Assembly: GCA_927435855.1 (NCBI GenBank)
Contig: CAKMJZ010000033.1
Span: forward strand, 1 to 46,590
DNA: 46,590 nucleotides
Source of the DNA: an uncultured Erysipelotrichaceae bacterium
Lineage (GTDB): Bacteria; Bacillota_I; Bacilli_A; Erysipelotrichales; Erysipelotrichaceae
Direction of reading: 5' to 3'
Program-made: the position numbers and the translations under genes
Notes under the pieces: generated by a model
Databases searched by the model: none
The model's input: the letters and a program-made list of their open reading frames with translations, nothing else
What the model was told of the DNA's origin: nothing
Part shown: positions 7,360 through 15,615 of the stretch, one piece after another
Layout of the letters: every line of letters begins with the position of its first letter
Numbering within the stretch: position 1 is the first letter of the stretch

Positions 7360-9909
7360 TTATTTCGCCTCATACCAGTTAACGCCCGAAGCCGTTGATA
7401 CTTCCAAAGGAACATTCAATTCAACTGCTTGTTGCATGGCATCAACAACCAACGCCGAAACGATCATCATTTCATCAGGAGCTACTTCAAGTAAAAGCTC
7501 ATCGTGTACCTGCAATAACAAATGTGACTGAAGTTTCTTTTCTTTGAGCTGCTTGGCAACTTTTAGCATAGCTACCTTAATCAAATCAGCCGCACTGCCT
7601 TGAATCGGTGCGTTCATAGCTGCCCGCTTGCCAAACTCACGTACAGAGTAAATCCGATCATTAATCTCAGGAATTTCACGACGGCGGTTGAACAGAGTTT
7701 TTACATAACCGTTTTCCTTACAAAAATCGACGGTTCTGTCCATAAACCGCTGAATTTGCGGATACGCATCCAGATACACTTCAATAAATTTAGCGGCATC
7801 TTTACGCGAAATCGACAGTTGGGCCGCAAGTCCGAAATCCGATATACCATAAATGATACCAAAGTTGACGGCTTTAGCCTGACGGCGCATCAGTGATGTG
7901 ACTTTGCTTGCTTCAACGCCAAAGACATCCATGGCGGTTTTGGTATGAATGTCCATACCCCCTCTAAATGCCTCAATCATCGCAGTTTCGTTAGCAATAT
8001 GTGCCAAAATCCGCAATTCGATTTGCGAATAGTCCGCACTTAACAACTGCCAACCTTCCTTAGCGATAAATGCTTTTCGTATTTCACGAGTTTCCTCACT
8101 GCGAATAGAAATGTTTTGTAAGTTGGGATCGACTGAAGATAGCCGTCCGGTTTGCGTGGATATTTGTGAGAAGACGGTGTGGATTTTACTATCCGCTTCT
8201 ACATATTTCTTCAGTCCTTCTGCATACGTACTATATAATTTTTGGTATTTGCGATATTCGATGATTTCTTCGACGATCGGATGTTTACCAGCCAAATCTT
8301 CAAGAACATCAACAGCAGTCGATCGTTTTGAGTTGGATGGAAGTTGTAATTGATCAAACAATATCTCAGCCAGTTGTTTGGGTGAGTTGATATTGAACTG
8401 ACTTCCGGCCAAAAAGTAAATGCGCTCACTTAAGTCATTGATGCGTTGTAACGTTTTGATTGAGATTTCATCAAGAGTGAACTGATCGATCAAAATTCCC
8501 CATTTTTCCATTTCATATAAATCAAACAACAGCGGTAACTCAATATCGAAATATAAGTTCCACATGTCTTTTTCTTTCAAACGCACAATGCAGTTGTCAA
8601 CTTCATGATGAGCAACCCGCGCAAACTGACTTGCGGATAGCTTGGGGTCTTCTTTAGCCACTGAAATCCCCCATTTATCCTTAAGTTTGTCTTGTGTCGT
8701 TAACATCGTATCATCTAAAAATGTCAGTATCATGATGTCATCACTGAACCCATGACTCTTTACACCCCACGTATCGAAGATGTGCAATAATAACTTAATA
8801 TCATATCCGACCTTTTTATACTCACTGTTTAACCACTTCGAAAATACTGAGCGATCATCTTCTTTTGTAATCATAGCCGACTTTTCCCCGTCACTGATCA
8901 CAAAACCCGTACAATCCGCTTGATATCCCCTGCCCACCGGCTGAAATGCGGTAATCACACATCCGTCTTTAAAGAAGGATTGATCCAAAAGTGCCCAATC
9001 CGAAGTTGCTTCTTGCGATAAATCATGGTTATCTTTTCGATCATTTACAAAAATCTCTTGAATCATGCGATCCAGTGAGCGCATTTCATATTGTCTGAAA
9101 AATTTACCCATACCTTCTAAATCCGGATGGTTGGTAAGTTGGTCGATATGGATGTCCAACGGAACCTCTTTATATATCGTTGCTAGTTCTTTGGAAAGTT
9201 TGGCCAGTTCTACGTTTTGTTCAACGGTTTCCTTGAGTTTGCCCTTTAGCTGACCCACGTTTTCTAGAATATTCTCCAAATTCTGATATTCATCCAAAAG
9301 TTTCATTGCCGTTTTCTCACCGACTTTGGGAATGCCTGGAATATTATCGGAGGGGTCTCCCATTAAACCTTTAAGATCAGGAATTTGCTCAGGAAACAGG
9401 CCATACTCGCTCTTTAATAAAGTCTTATCCAAATGTTCTAGTTCAGTGATTCCCTTTTTCATTAGGATAACTGAAGTCGTATCATCAATTAACTGTAATA
9501 AATCTCGATCGGATGTTAAAATCGTGGTTTGCCATTGCGGATAGCGTACGGCCATCGTTCCGATGATATCATCGGCTTCATATCCGTCAACTTCAATTCT
9601 TGGATAATTGGAGGCATCTAGATACTGACGGATCAGTTGAAACTGATCAATCAATTCTTGTGGCAATTCTTTGCGTGTGCCTTTATATTGCGGATATTGA
9701 TGATGACGAAAGGTTTTCTTGCCAGAATCAAAAGCAAAAAGGATGGCATCCGGCTGAAGCATTTGCAACGCTTTATTTACCATATTAGCAAAGCCGAAGA
9801 CAGCGTTGGTCGGCTGACCAAAGGAAGTGATCATCGGACGGGTATATATCGTTGCATAGAAAGCGCGAAAAACCATGGAGTTTCCATCAACGAGTAAAAG
9901 TTTTTTCAT
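7360..9909 (-). CDS. polA: DNA polymerase I, with a proofreading domain lacking catalytic residues
   Basis: An 849-residue family A polymerase for Okazaki-fragment processing and repair synthesis. The N-terminal 5' nuclease domain has YEADDIIGT, TSDRDLLQL and GDPSDNIPGIPKVGEKTA. The polymerase domain has motif A (SADYSQIELRI), motif B (RRQAKAVNFGIIYG) and motif C (QVHDELLLE, about residue 800). The middle 3'-5' exonuclease-like domain begins CVITAFQPV, where proofreading enzymes have a DTET-type motif, so the metal-binding acids appear to be missing, as in Bacillus-type Pol I. The ATG is preceded by CGGAGG. A TACAAT/TATGAT-like -10 precedes it just after the upstream terminator, so polA probably starts the repair and replication operon running to dnaI. 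Confidence 0.97.
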   Translation of the reverse strand: MKKLLLVDGNSMVFRAFYATIYTRPMITSFGQPTNAVFGFANMVNKALQMLQPDAILFAFDSGKKTFRHHQYPQYKGTRKELPQELIDQFQLIRQYLDASNYPRIEVDGYEADDIIGTMAVRYPQWQTTILTSDRDLLQLIDDTTSVILMKKGITELEHLDKTLLKSEYGLFPEQIPDLKGLMGDPSDNIPGIPKVGEKTAMKLLDEYQNLENILENVGQLKGKLKETVEQNVELAKLSKELATIYKEVPLDIHIDQLTNHPDLEGMGKFFRQYEMRSLDRMIQEIFVNDRKDNHDLSQEATSDWALLDQSFFKDGCVITAFQPVGRGYQADCTGFVISDGEKSAMITKEDDRSVFSKWLNSEYKKVGYDIKLLLHIFDTWGVKSHGFSDDIMILTFLDDTMLTTQDKLKDKWGISVAKEDPKLSASQFARVAHHEVDNCIVRLKEKDMWNLYFDIELPLLFDLYEMEKWGILIDQFTLDEISIKTLQRINDLSERIYFLAGSQFNINSPKQLAEILFDQLQLPSNSKRSTAVDVLEDLAGKHPIVEEIIEYRKYQKLYSTYAEGLKKYVEADSKIHTVFSQISTQTGRLSSVDPNLQNISIRSEETREIRKAFIAKEGWQLLSADYSQIELRILAHIANETAMIEAFRGGMDIHTKTAMDVFGVEASKVTSLMRRQAKAVNFGIIYGISDFGLAAQLSISRKDAAKFIEVYLDAYPQIQRFMDRTVDFCKENGYVKTLFNRRREIPEINDRIYSVREFGKRAAMNAPIQGSAADLIKVAMLKVAKQLKEKKLQSHLLLQVHDELLLEVAPDEMMIVSALVVDAMQQAVELNVPLEVSTASGVNWYEAK

Positions 9910-9955
9910 AAAAATTCCTCCGTTCTTATTGTATCATAAAGTATCCCTGCGGTAG

Positions 9956-9976
9956 AAAAAACCTCGCAAAGCGAGG
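9956..9976 (-). terminator. Terminator between the metal-receptor-like gene and polA
   Basis: On the minus strand CCTCGC-TTT-GCGAGG is followed by six U, starting immediately after the TAA stop of the upstream gene. It separates the cell-shape group from the polA operon. Confidence 0.88.
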
Positions 9977-10936
9977 TTATTGACCGATAGATTCAAGCAA
10001 GGATAAATTTTCAAACATGATGGTCAGATAGTCCTTATTTCCATCAATGTCATTTTGTGTCAAGGTGTGAAGATTATGTATATTTATCTGCGTAAGATTG
10101 AGTTCTGAACGCAATTGATTATATAATTCTCGAAGATCTTCACTTAGATTGGGTTCAAATGCAATGTATTGGACACCATCATCAATGATACGCTGCTTAA
10201 TGATTTGCATTTGCTCTTCACTGGGAATTACACCGTATCGAGATAAAATTACAGGATATACACTGACGCCATAGGCTTTCTGCCAGTTTCCGAAACTTGG
10301 AGTAATCGATACAAACTTCATGGTCAGCTTACGGGTTTTCAAAGTCTGAAATTCTGCGTCCAAACGGGCTAATTCTGATGATAGCACCAGATAATTATCC
10401 TCAAATATCTTTTTTTCTTCAGGATAATTCTTAATCAGCCAATCACGGATATTCTTGGCCATAGAGGTTGTCGCGATTGGATCTATCCATAAAATAGGAT
10501 CTTTACCATAGATATCGACTCGATCAAACTCCATGCCTTCATAATATTTTGATTCCAATATTACTTCACTTCCAGCTACATAAGCCGTCGTATAGCGTTT
10601 AAATTCATAAATTACGGAGGTTGATGCCAAATCAACGATGTTTACACGTGATTTACGAATGTCTGACAGATATATTTGTAAATAAGGTTCTAGTTGGCCC
10701 ATCGTAATGACCACAGTAGCCTGATCGATCAATTGTTGATAATTACTTTTAATGGTTGCACGTTGAATAATCGGTCCATCGCTCAAACTGCAAACTTCGA
10801 CAAAATCGCCTGCGATTCGCTTGACAAGATACTCGACCGGATACACCGTGGTGCATATAATTGGTTTGGACGTACTGCATCCACTCAAGGCGGAAACAAG
10901 CAAGACCATGATCATTAAGGTTTTCAATTTCTTCAA
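9977..10936 (-). CDS. ZnuA-like (cluster A-I) substrate-binding lipoprotein without the metal-ligand histidines
   Basis: A 319-residue lipoprotein resembling periplasmic zinc/manganese receptors (ZnuA/TroA, PF01297 type). The signal peptide (residues 2-19) ends in the lipobox LSGC, with lipidated Cys20. The family layout is kept: VYPVEYLVKRIAGDFVEV, a linker, QLEPYL, DPILWIDP (146-153), a long backbone helix and FVSITPSFGNWQKAYGV (from 208). However, the three positions that normally carry histidine are replaced: the PHDYEP-like loop by GPIIQRATIKS (54-64), DPHxW by DPILW, and FHDAF by ITPSF. No permease or ATPase gene adjoins it. The TTG at 10936 is chosen because AAAGGTGG lies 7 bases before it; upstream codons do not resemble a signal peptide. 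Function unknown: a metal-independent binder or a lost-function paralogue. Confidence 0.7.
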   Translation of the reverse strand: MKKLKTLMIMVLLVSALSGCSTSKPIICTTVYPVEYLVKRIAGDFVEVCSLSDGPIIQRATIKSNYQQLIDQATVVITMGQLEPYLQIYLSDIRKSRVNIVDLASTSVIYEFKRYTTAYVAGSEVILESKYYEGMEFDRVDIYGKDPILWIDPIATTSMAKNIRDWLIKNYPEEKKIFEDNYLVLSSELARLDAEFQTLKTRKLTMKFVSITPSFGNWQKAYGVSVYPVILSRYGVIPSEEQMQIIKQRIIDDGVQYIAFEPNLSEDLRELYNQLRSELNLTQINIHNLHTLTQNDIDGNKDYLTIMFENLSLLESIGQ

Positions 10937-11021
10937 GGTCAATCCACCTTTCTGAGGGAAATTATAGCATAAAAAATGACATAATGGATTTAAACACCGC
11001 ATTTTTTATTTCAAACATTCG

Positions 11022-11567
11022 TTATTTATACCGGTACCAAGAGACACGCTCTTTTCGCCGTTGCTTTCGTTGTTGCTTTGCGTCAAAACCATCTTGAAAG
11101 TCCAACCAATACAAAACGATGAAGATGACAGGAATATTGCCAATTATCGTCAGAAATACGCGCATGGTCAGCCAAGTTTGAATATTCATAATTGTAAATC
11201 CTTGTAATAGGGCTAATCCATACAAAGACAATTCACGAACGAAAACAAGCAATAGACCAAGCATAATCCGCTCAATGATACTTTCGGATAAGTGCTTAGA
11301 CCATATTCTAACAACGATAACAACAATGACCATGGATAATGCATAGTCAAATAAAGCGTTGAATAAAAGTAAATCAAACAAAAGACCTGCGGAAAATGCT
11401 GAGAAAATGGCAACATTCAACGGATCTTCGTAGGTTTCAAATGCGATGTAAACCAAGGTTGCCCCCGGAATAAAACTCAGTATCATGGCTGAATGATCGA
11501 CCCTGAACAATACCATCAATACTAAATCCAAAATTAGCATGACCAAAAAGAATACTAAAGACATCAT
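11022..11567 (-). CDS. mreD: Rod shape-determining membrane protein MreD
   Basis: A 181-residue very hydrophobic protein with about five predicted membrane segments and a basic C-terminus (KQQRKQRRKERVSWYRYK), matching MreD in size and layout. MreD is a component of the elongation machinery that guides lateral cell-wall synthesis with MreC. Primary sequence is poorly conserved in this family, so the call leans on the 4-base ATGA overlap with mreC and the radC-mreC-mreD order. The acidic and hydrophobic first helix (LVFFLVMLILDLVLMVLFRV) is typical. Confidence 0.82.
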   Translation of the reverse strand: MMSLVFFLVMLILDLVLMVLFRVDHSAMILSFIPGATLVYIAFETYEDPLNVAIFSAFSAGLLFDLLLFNALFDYALSMVIVVIVVRIWSKHLSESIIERIMLGLLLVFVRELSLYGLALLQGFTIMNIQTWLTMRVFLTIIGNIPVIFIVLYWLDFQDGFDAKQQRKQRRKERVSWYRYK

Positions 11568-12421
11568 GGTAATGGCACTTCCTGCACATAATCAACCACA
11601 AACACATAGTCAAATGATCGAAAATTTGCGGATGGAGACACATAAATTTTCATACCGATGGCATTGACCAATTGTTCAACTTCAGTTACGGTACCAACTA
11701 ACAAACCTGCCGGAAATACTCCGCCTAAACCTGAAGAAATGACGGTCATATCTTTTACTACCGCTGAGTTGGTGTCGAGCAGTTGAAGTATAAAAGCTCC
11801 ACGGTTGGGATCATAGCGCTCCAATACAGCCTCAGCACTTGCTGATGGCGAAAGCTGTATCTTTACGGAAACTTTATTTTGCACATCTTGTGTAGTCAAT
11901 AAACGCACGATAGCCGAATCATCAAATACTTCCGCAACTTTACCGATCAGTCCCCTGGTCGTAATGACTGCCTGATTGACTTTAACACCATCGTTTGAAC
12001 CTCGATTAATAACCAATGCATGATTAAATGTATCATAACTGCGATAAATGACCTTTGCACTTGTCAATTCGTATTCATTGGCCGCAGTCTGTATGTCAGC
12101 CAATTCTTTCAGTTGCGCGATTTGCCGATATGCTTCTTCAAGTTCGGCTTTGTATAAAGCCAACATTTCAAGTTGCGAGCGATAATAATCGTTTTCCTGT
12201 TTCAATTTGTAAAAAGAAGTGATATCTTCAGTAACACTTTTCAGCGATTCAATGGGATTTTCTATAAGTGCATATCTTAACATGGCAAAGAACCCATACC
12301 CAACGGCTTGAACGCCAAAAATGGGTTGGGCCACTTTGACCACATTCAATAAAAAGGTTACGGCCATCACTACGGCTATCACAATCATCAATATCCGCTG
12401 GAAAAAGGTCAATCGCTTCAT
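11564..12421 (-). CDS. mreC: Rod shape-determining protein MreC
   Basis: A 285-residue MreC: a short cytoplasmic tail, one membrane anchor (about residues 9-28), a coiled coil (about 65-110, with QENDYYRSQLEMLALYKAELEEAYRQ in it) and then the beta-barrel domain seen in KVIYRSYDTFNHALVINRGS, ITTRGLIGKVAEV and SAIVRLLTTQDVQNKVSV. MreC sits outside the membrane and links the MreB/MreD/RodA complex to penicillin-binding proteins. The usual mreB gene between radC and mreC is absent; only 40 bases separate them here. Confidence 0.92.
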   Translation of the reverse strand: MKRLTFFQRILMIVIAVVMAVTFLLNVVKVAQPIFGVQAVGYGFFAMLRYALIENPIESLKSVTEDITSFYKLKQENDYYRSQLEMLALYKAELEEAYRQIAQLKELADIQTAANEYELTSAKVIYRSYDTFNHALVINRGSNDGVKVNQAVITTRGLIGKVAEVFDDSAIVRLLTTQDVQNKVSVKIQLSPSASAEAVLERYDPNRGAFILQLLDTNSAVVKDMTVISSGLGGVFPAGLLVGTVTEVEQLVNAIGMKIYVSPSANFRSFDYVFVVDYVQEVPLP

Positions 12422-12461
12422 TTAATCACCACTACCATTATAAAGCCATTACCTCATGGTT

Positions 12462-13160
12462 TCAATCAACAATCATTTTTTGTCTTAACGAACAATATCC
12501 CTGATTGGTAATGATCAGGTGATCTAGAAGTGGAATGCCCATCATCGTTCCGGCTTCCATCAGCATTTGCGTAACTTCAAGATCTTGATCACTTGCCTTC
12601 AATGACCCCCCTGGGTGGTTGTGTACCGCAATCAAACGCGAAGCACTGTTTTCAACAGCTTCTTTGAATATTTCACGCGGATGAATGATGCTTCGATCAA
12701 GGGTTCCGATAAACAGTGTTTTGCATGCCAATATCTGATTTTGTGTGTTGAGATAAACGACCAAGAAATGCTCCTGATTCTTGTTACCTATTTCACTTTT
12801 CAGCCAATCAACCAATACATCCGGTCGCTCAACGATGTTGGTGTTAGGTAAATCACTGCGCAATACTCGCCGAGTCAATTCAAAGACGGCTTGCAGTTCA
12901 GCAGCTTTAGCTTCTTTTATACCGGGAATTGTCATTAATTGATACAAGGACAACCGCGGCAGATTGACTAATCCCTTACTTAAATTCAATAAGCGCTGGG
13001 CTAATGATAATACTGAATCACTTCGAGTTCCACTGCGCAATATCAACGCCAACACTTCGATGTCACTTAAGGATTCAATACCTGAAAGGCGTGCTTTTTC
13101 CCGAGGCCGGCAGTGTGGCGGAATATCCGCCATTTTGACATTTTCACTTAATTCCCCCAT
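12462..13160 (-). CDS. radC: RadC-family JAMM-domain protein
   Basis: A 232-residue RadC/YsxA protein. The N-terminal helix-hairpin-helix region (LYQLMTIPGIKEAKAAELQA) is followed by the JAMM metalloprotease-like domain with its zinc motif AVHNHPGGSLKASDQD. Despite the name, a DNA-repair role is not established for this family; a DNA-linked isopeptidase or nuclease role has been suggested. Its ATG at 13160 lies inside the last codons of the upstream 42-residue reading frame, so translation is probably coupled. ATG at 13133 is an alternative start. The radC-mreC-mreD order is conserved in Bacillota. Confidence 0.9.
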   Translation of the reverse strand: MGELSENVKMADIPPHCRPREKARLSGIESLSDIEVLALILRSGTRSDSVLSLAQRLLNLSKGLVNLPRLSLYQLMTIPGIKEAKAAELQAVFELTRRVLRSDLPNTNIVERPDVLVDWLKSEIGNKNQEHFLVVYLNTQNQILACKTLFIGTLDRSIIHPREIFKEAVENSASRLIAVHNHPGGSLKASDQDLEVTQMLMEAGTMMGIPLLDHLIITNQGYCSLRQKMIVD

Positions 13161-13276
13161 TGTGCGCTCATTCCGGGAATCGAAATTCGTCCATTAGCGG
13201 AGAATAGGATTTTAATGATGGCGGCAATGCCGGCCGCAACGGCCACATAACCTAGTAAGACAGTAGCAGATATCAT
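13148..13276 (-). CDS. Small predicted membrane protein (42 aa) overlapping radC
   Basis: A short frame with a near-perfect ribosome site: AAAGGAGG lies about 8 bases before the ATG at 13276. The predicted peptide starts MISATVLLGYVAVAAGIAAI, continues IKILFSANGRISIPG and ends MSAQWGN. Residues 2-25 form one convincing transmembrane segment, followed by a short polar, glycine- and proline-containing tail. It overlaps the radC start by 13 bases in another frame. I do not recognise a family. Placement before radC-mreC-mreD suggests an envelope-associated role, but that is inference. The strong ribosome site and the coupled overlap argue that it is really translated. Confidence 0.6.
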   Translation of the reverse strand: MISATVLLGYVAVAAGIAAIIKILFSANGRISIPGMSAQWGN

Positions 13277-13308
13277 ATTTTTTCCTCCTTTCCTTACTAG
13301 ATACCAAT

Positions 13309-13342
13309 GAAAAAAGAGATCTCCTTAATCTAGGATATCTCT
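13309..13342 (-). terminator. Terminator at the end of the 52-residue ORF
   Basis: On the minus strand AGAGAT pairs with ATCTCT, with an inner TCC/GGA extension past one mismatch and the loop TAGATTAA, followed by six U. The stem overlaps the last codons of the small gene at 13330-13488. Confidence 0.7.
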
Positions 13343-13488
13343 TCTTTTACTTCTTCGAGCAGTTTCTTCATTTCATCAATCAATCCATTGGCAACTTTTA
13401 AATCCAGTGGCAAATCCCATTGGACCAACTCAAGCAGTTCACTGCTTTTTACAGCGATTAAAACAATTTTATCATGCACGTTTTTCAT
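13330..13488 (-). CDS. Small acidic hypothetical protein (52 aa)
   Basis: The frame is open from 13542, but the most plausible start is the ATG at 13488 (MKNVHDKIVLIAVKSSEL), giving 52 residues that end LIDEMKKLLEEVKEEIS. It has a beta-strand-like hydrophobic start and a strongly charged amphipathic C-terminal helix, with no signal peptide, cysteine or known motif. The ribosome site (GGGTGA) is weak. A terminator overlaps its 3' end, which supports a real short transcript. The gene is followed by the 42-residue membrane ORF and radC, and it is divergent from the symporter gene. No family recognised. Confidence 0.5.
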   Translation of the reverse strand: MKNVHDKIVLIAVKSSELLELVQWDLPLDLKVANGLIDEMKKLLEEVKEEIS

Positions 13489-13527
13489 AATTTCACCCAT
13501 AATCATAATAGCAGATATCAATTGTCT

Positions 13528-13556
13528 TTGACAGTGAGTCATGCAACATATAAACT
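13528..13556 (+). promoter_or_regulatory. Promoter for the GPH symporter
   Basis: TTGACA at 13528-13533 and TAAACT at 13551-13556 are separated by 17 bases, 31 bases before the symporter ATG. The -35 is perfect and the -10 is weak, so an activator or modest expression is likely. Confidence 0.5.
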
Positions 13557-13586
13557 GATATCATAAGGGAAAAGGAGAATATTTCC

Positions 13587-14918
13587 ATGAATTATGCAGA
13601 TCAAAAGGTCAGCGTTAAGGAAAAGATGTCATTTGGCTTAGCAGGACTAGGTCAAAATATGATTTATAACTTTTCTGCTACCTACATCATGATTTTTTAC
13701 ACTGACATGATGAAGTTATTACCGGCAGCTGTGGGCACACTAATGTTGGTTGCCAGAGTTTGGGATGCCATCAATGATCCGATCATGGGATCGCTTGTAG
13801 ATAGAACCCGGACACGATGGGGAAAACTTCGTCCGTACTTATTTGCCGTACCGATTCCGATGGCAGCATTTACAATTTTAACCTTTTATGTTCCTGATGT
13901 GTCCATGGGCATGCGCTTATTGTATGCTTACGTGACCTACATTGTGTGGGGTATGATTTTCACAGTTTCGGATGTTCCTTTTTGGGGATTATCGGCAGCG
14001 ATGAGTCAAGACCCTAAGGAAAGAATGAGTATTGTGTCATTTGCCCGTATTCTATGTAACTTGGGGATGGCCATTTCAATTATTATTCCACCATTGATCA
14101 TCTCTGCTTATGGCGGAGGAAAAGAAGGTTATCTGATTTCAGCAGCGCTGATGGCCATCTTTGGTGGCGGACTGTTCTTCTTAGCGTTCTTCAATACGAA
14201 AGAGCGCGTAAGTAATTATGGTGAGAAAACGACTTTGTTAGGCAACTTTGATTTAGTAAAGAAAAATAAACCGCTGGTACTGTTGCAGACATCAAGAATG
14301 CTCGGTGCCTTCCGTATGGGACTTGGAGCAGCTGGTATTTACTTCGCTAAATATAATCTCGGCGATGAAGCCTTCTTTACACTTTTAGGTGCAATCCTCA
14401 TTTTCTCAATGATTGCCGCGATATTCTTGACACCGTTTTTATACAAATTCTTTACGAAAAAGCAATTGTATATGGGCTCTTTGGTATTCGGTGCAGTAGC
14501 ACATTTGCTTATGTTTATTCTAGGTTATGACAATATGACATTGGTCTTTGGTCTGTTATTTCTAGCCGGTATGGGCTTAGGTATGAACGATGTCGTAATG
14601 TATGCGATGGTTGGCGATAGTGTCGATTATCTTGAACATAAATCACAAAAACGGGCGGAAGGCATTTGCTTCTCTGTACATACCTTTACCACCAAGCTTC
14701 AAACCGCCTTCGCTACCTTTGCGATTGGTTGGGTACTTACACTGACCGGATTTGTTGAAAATATCGCACAAAGCGCAGCGTCTTTGAACGGAATTTTCTG
14801 GTTGATCAGCTTATTGCCGGCCATTGCCAGTGTACTTAGTCTTATTCCGATGTTCTTCTATGATTTCACTGAAAAACAACACAAAGAAATGCTTGAGGAA
14901 ATGCACGGGGCTCAATAA
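13587..14918 (+). CDS. GPH-family sugar:cation symporter (MelB-like)
   Basis: A 443-residue, 12-segment transporter of the glycoside-pentoside-hexuronide:cation symporter family. The N-terminal YNFSATYIMIFYTDMM helix and the loop ARVWDAINDPIMGSLVDRTR, followed by TRWGKLRPYL, are the family's signature, including the Asp residues used for cation coupling. The middle KNKPLVLLQTSRML loop and the second-half MGLGMNDVVMYAMVGDSVDY repeat agree. These carriers import sugars or glycosides with Na+ or H+. No glycosidase or regulator adjoins it, so the substrate cannot be named. AAAGGAG lies before the ATG. It is transcribed alone and ends at a shared bidirectional terminator. Confidence 0.9.
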   Translation: MNYADQKVSVKEKMSFGLAGLGQNMIYNFSATYIMIFYTDMMKLLPAAVGTLMLVARVWDAINDPIMGSLVDRTRTRWGKLRPYLFAVPIPMAAFTILTFYVPDVSMGMRLLYAYVTYIVWGMIFTVSDVPFWGLSAAMSQDPKERMSIVSFARILCNLGMAISIIIPPLIISAYGGGKEGYLISAALMAIFGGGLFFLAFFNTKERVSNYGEKTTLLGNFDLVKKNKPLVLLQTSRMLGAFRMGLGAAGIYFAKYNLGDEAFFTLLGAILIFSMIAAIFLTPFLYKFFTKKQLYMGSLVFGAVAHLLMFILGYDNMTLVFGLLFLAGMGLGMNDVVMYAMVGDSVDYLEHKSQKRAEGICFSVHTFTTKLQTAFATFAIGWVLTLTGFVENIAQSAASLNGIFWLISLLPAIASVLSLIPMFFYDFTEKQHKEMLEEMHGAQ

Positions 14919-14923
14919 AAACC

Positions 14924-14943
14924 AAAACCGCTTATGCGGTTTT
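14924..14943. terminator. Bidirectional terminator between symporter and cyclase genes
   Basis: AAAACCGC-TTAT-GCGGTTTT is a perfect 8-bp stem followed by T on the plus strand and preceded by A-rich sequence, so it can end transcripts from both converging genes. It includes the TAA of the minus-strand gene. Confidence 0.85.
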
Positions 14944-15558
14944 TTCTTTGTCACAAATTGCAAATACTCGGGCCAGTGATGCTTCGGCATCGATTCTTAG
15001 CGGAATTGCATATAAGTCGAAGCTGTAATCAAGCAAAGATTCACAGTTACACAAGTTCTCGGCAATCAGAATTTCCGCTTTCATCAATATTTTGTGAACG
15101 GGATAAGGATAGTGATCACAAGATGGCATATCTAATCCGATCAGTTTTACCTTGTTCAAGACCAGAAAATCAGCCAGTTCTTCACTCAAAGCAGGATGCT
15201 CATAATATTTGTCAGTACCATAATACATGGACCATCCAGTCAAGAAGATGATGATATCATTTTCACGAATGTCAGTGCTTGAAATGTCCGACACTTCAAT
15301 AGTGGTTTTATTGCGTACATCGATTAAAACTCCTCGTCCAATACAACAAGCTAGGTCGATATCCTTCATTAATGTTACACTCTCAATCATATGCGATGGA
15401 GCATCGATGTGAGTTCCGGCATGCATACCGCTTATGAGTGATGATAATTGATAACCATCCTTTTTCCACATTTTTTCTACTACAATTTCCACATCTTTGT
15501 CACCGGGATATACCGGCATATTCGATTGAATCGGATGACTTAGGTCAATGATTTTCAT
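14932..15558 (-). CDS. Cyclase-family metal-dependent hydrolase (KynB-like)
   Basis: A 208-residue protein of the cyclase family (PF04199), whose members include kynurenine formamidase and related amide or lactone hydrolases. The metal-binding hallmark HAGTHIDAPSH is clear, preceded by IDLSHPIQSNMPVYPGD, the standard start. The later GLDMPSCDHYPYPVHKILM carries the second set of conserved residues. The start at 15558 is set by GAGGTG 6 bases upstream; an in-frame GTG three codons earlier is less likely. No tryptophan-degradation genes are nearby, so kynurenine formamidase activity is unproven. Confidence 0.85.
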   Translation of the reverse strand: MKIIDLSHPIQSNMPVYPGDKDVEIVVEKMWKKDGYQLSSLISGMHAGTHIDAPSHMIESVTLMKDIDLACCIGRGVLIDVRNKTTIEVSDISSTDIRENDIIIFLTGWSMYYGTDKYYEHPALSEELADFLVLNKVKLIGLDMPSCDHYPYPVHKILMKAEILIAENLCNCESLLDYSFDLYAIPLRIDAEASLARVFAICDKEKTA

Positions 15559-15588
15559 GGTGAACACCTCAACTCATTTTACCACAAA

Positions 15589-15609
15589 TAAAAAAACCGC
15601 CGAAGCGGT
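15589..15609 (-). terminator. Terminator after the uracil permease gene
   Basis: On the minus strand ACCGC-TTCG-GCGGT, a stable tetraloop hairpin, is followed by seven U just after the permease stop. Confidence 0.9.
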
Positions 15610-15615
15610 ATTTGA

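Noticed and set aside
7360-9909. Active proofreading in DNA polymerase I
   Set aside because: The middle domain keeps its length, but the acidic DTET-type metal motif is not visible at its start, so I do not claim 3'-5' exonuclease activity.
12462-13160. RadC as a phage or anti-restriction protein
   Set aside because: It is embedded before mreC and mreD in the chromosomal Bacillota order, with no mobile-element genes nearby.
14932-15558. Kynurenine formamidase of a tryptophan-degradation pathway
   Set aside because: The cyclase family is broader than KynB and no kynurenine-pathway gene is adjacent.
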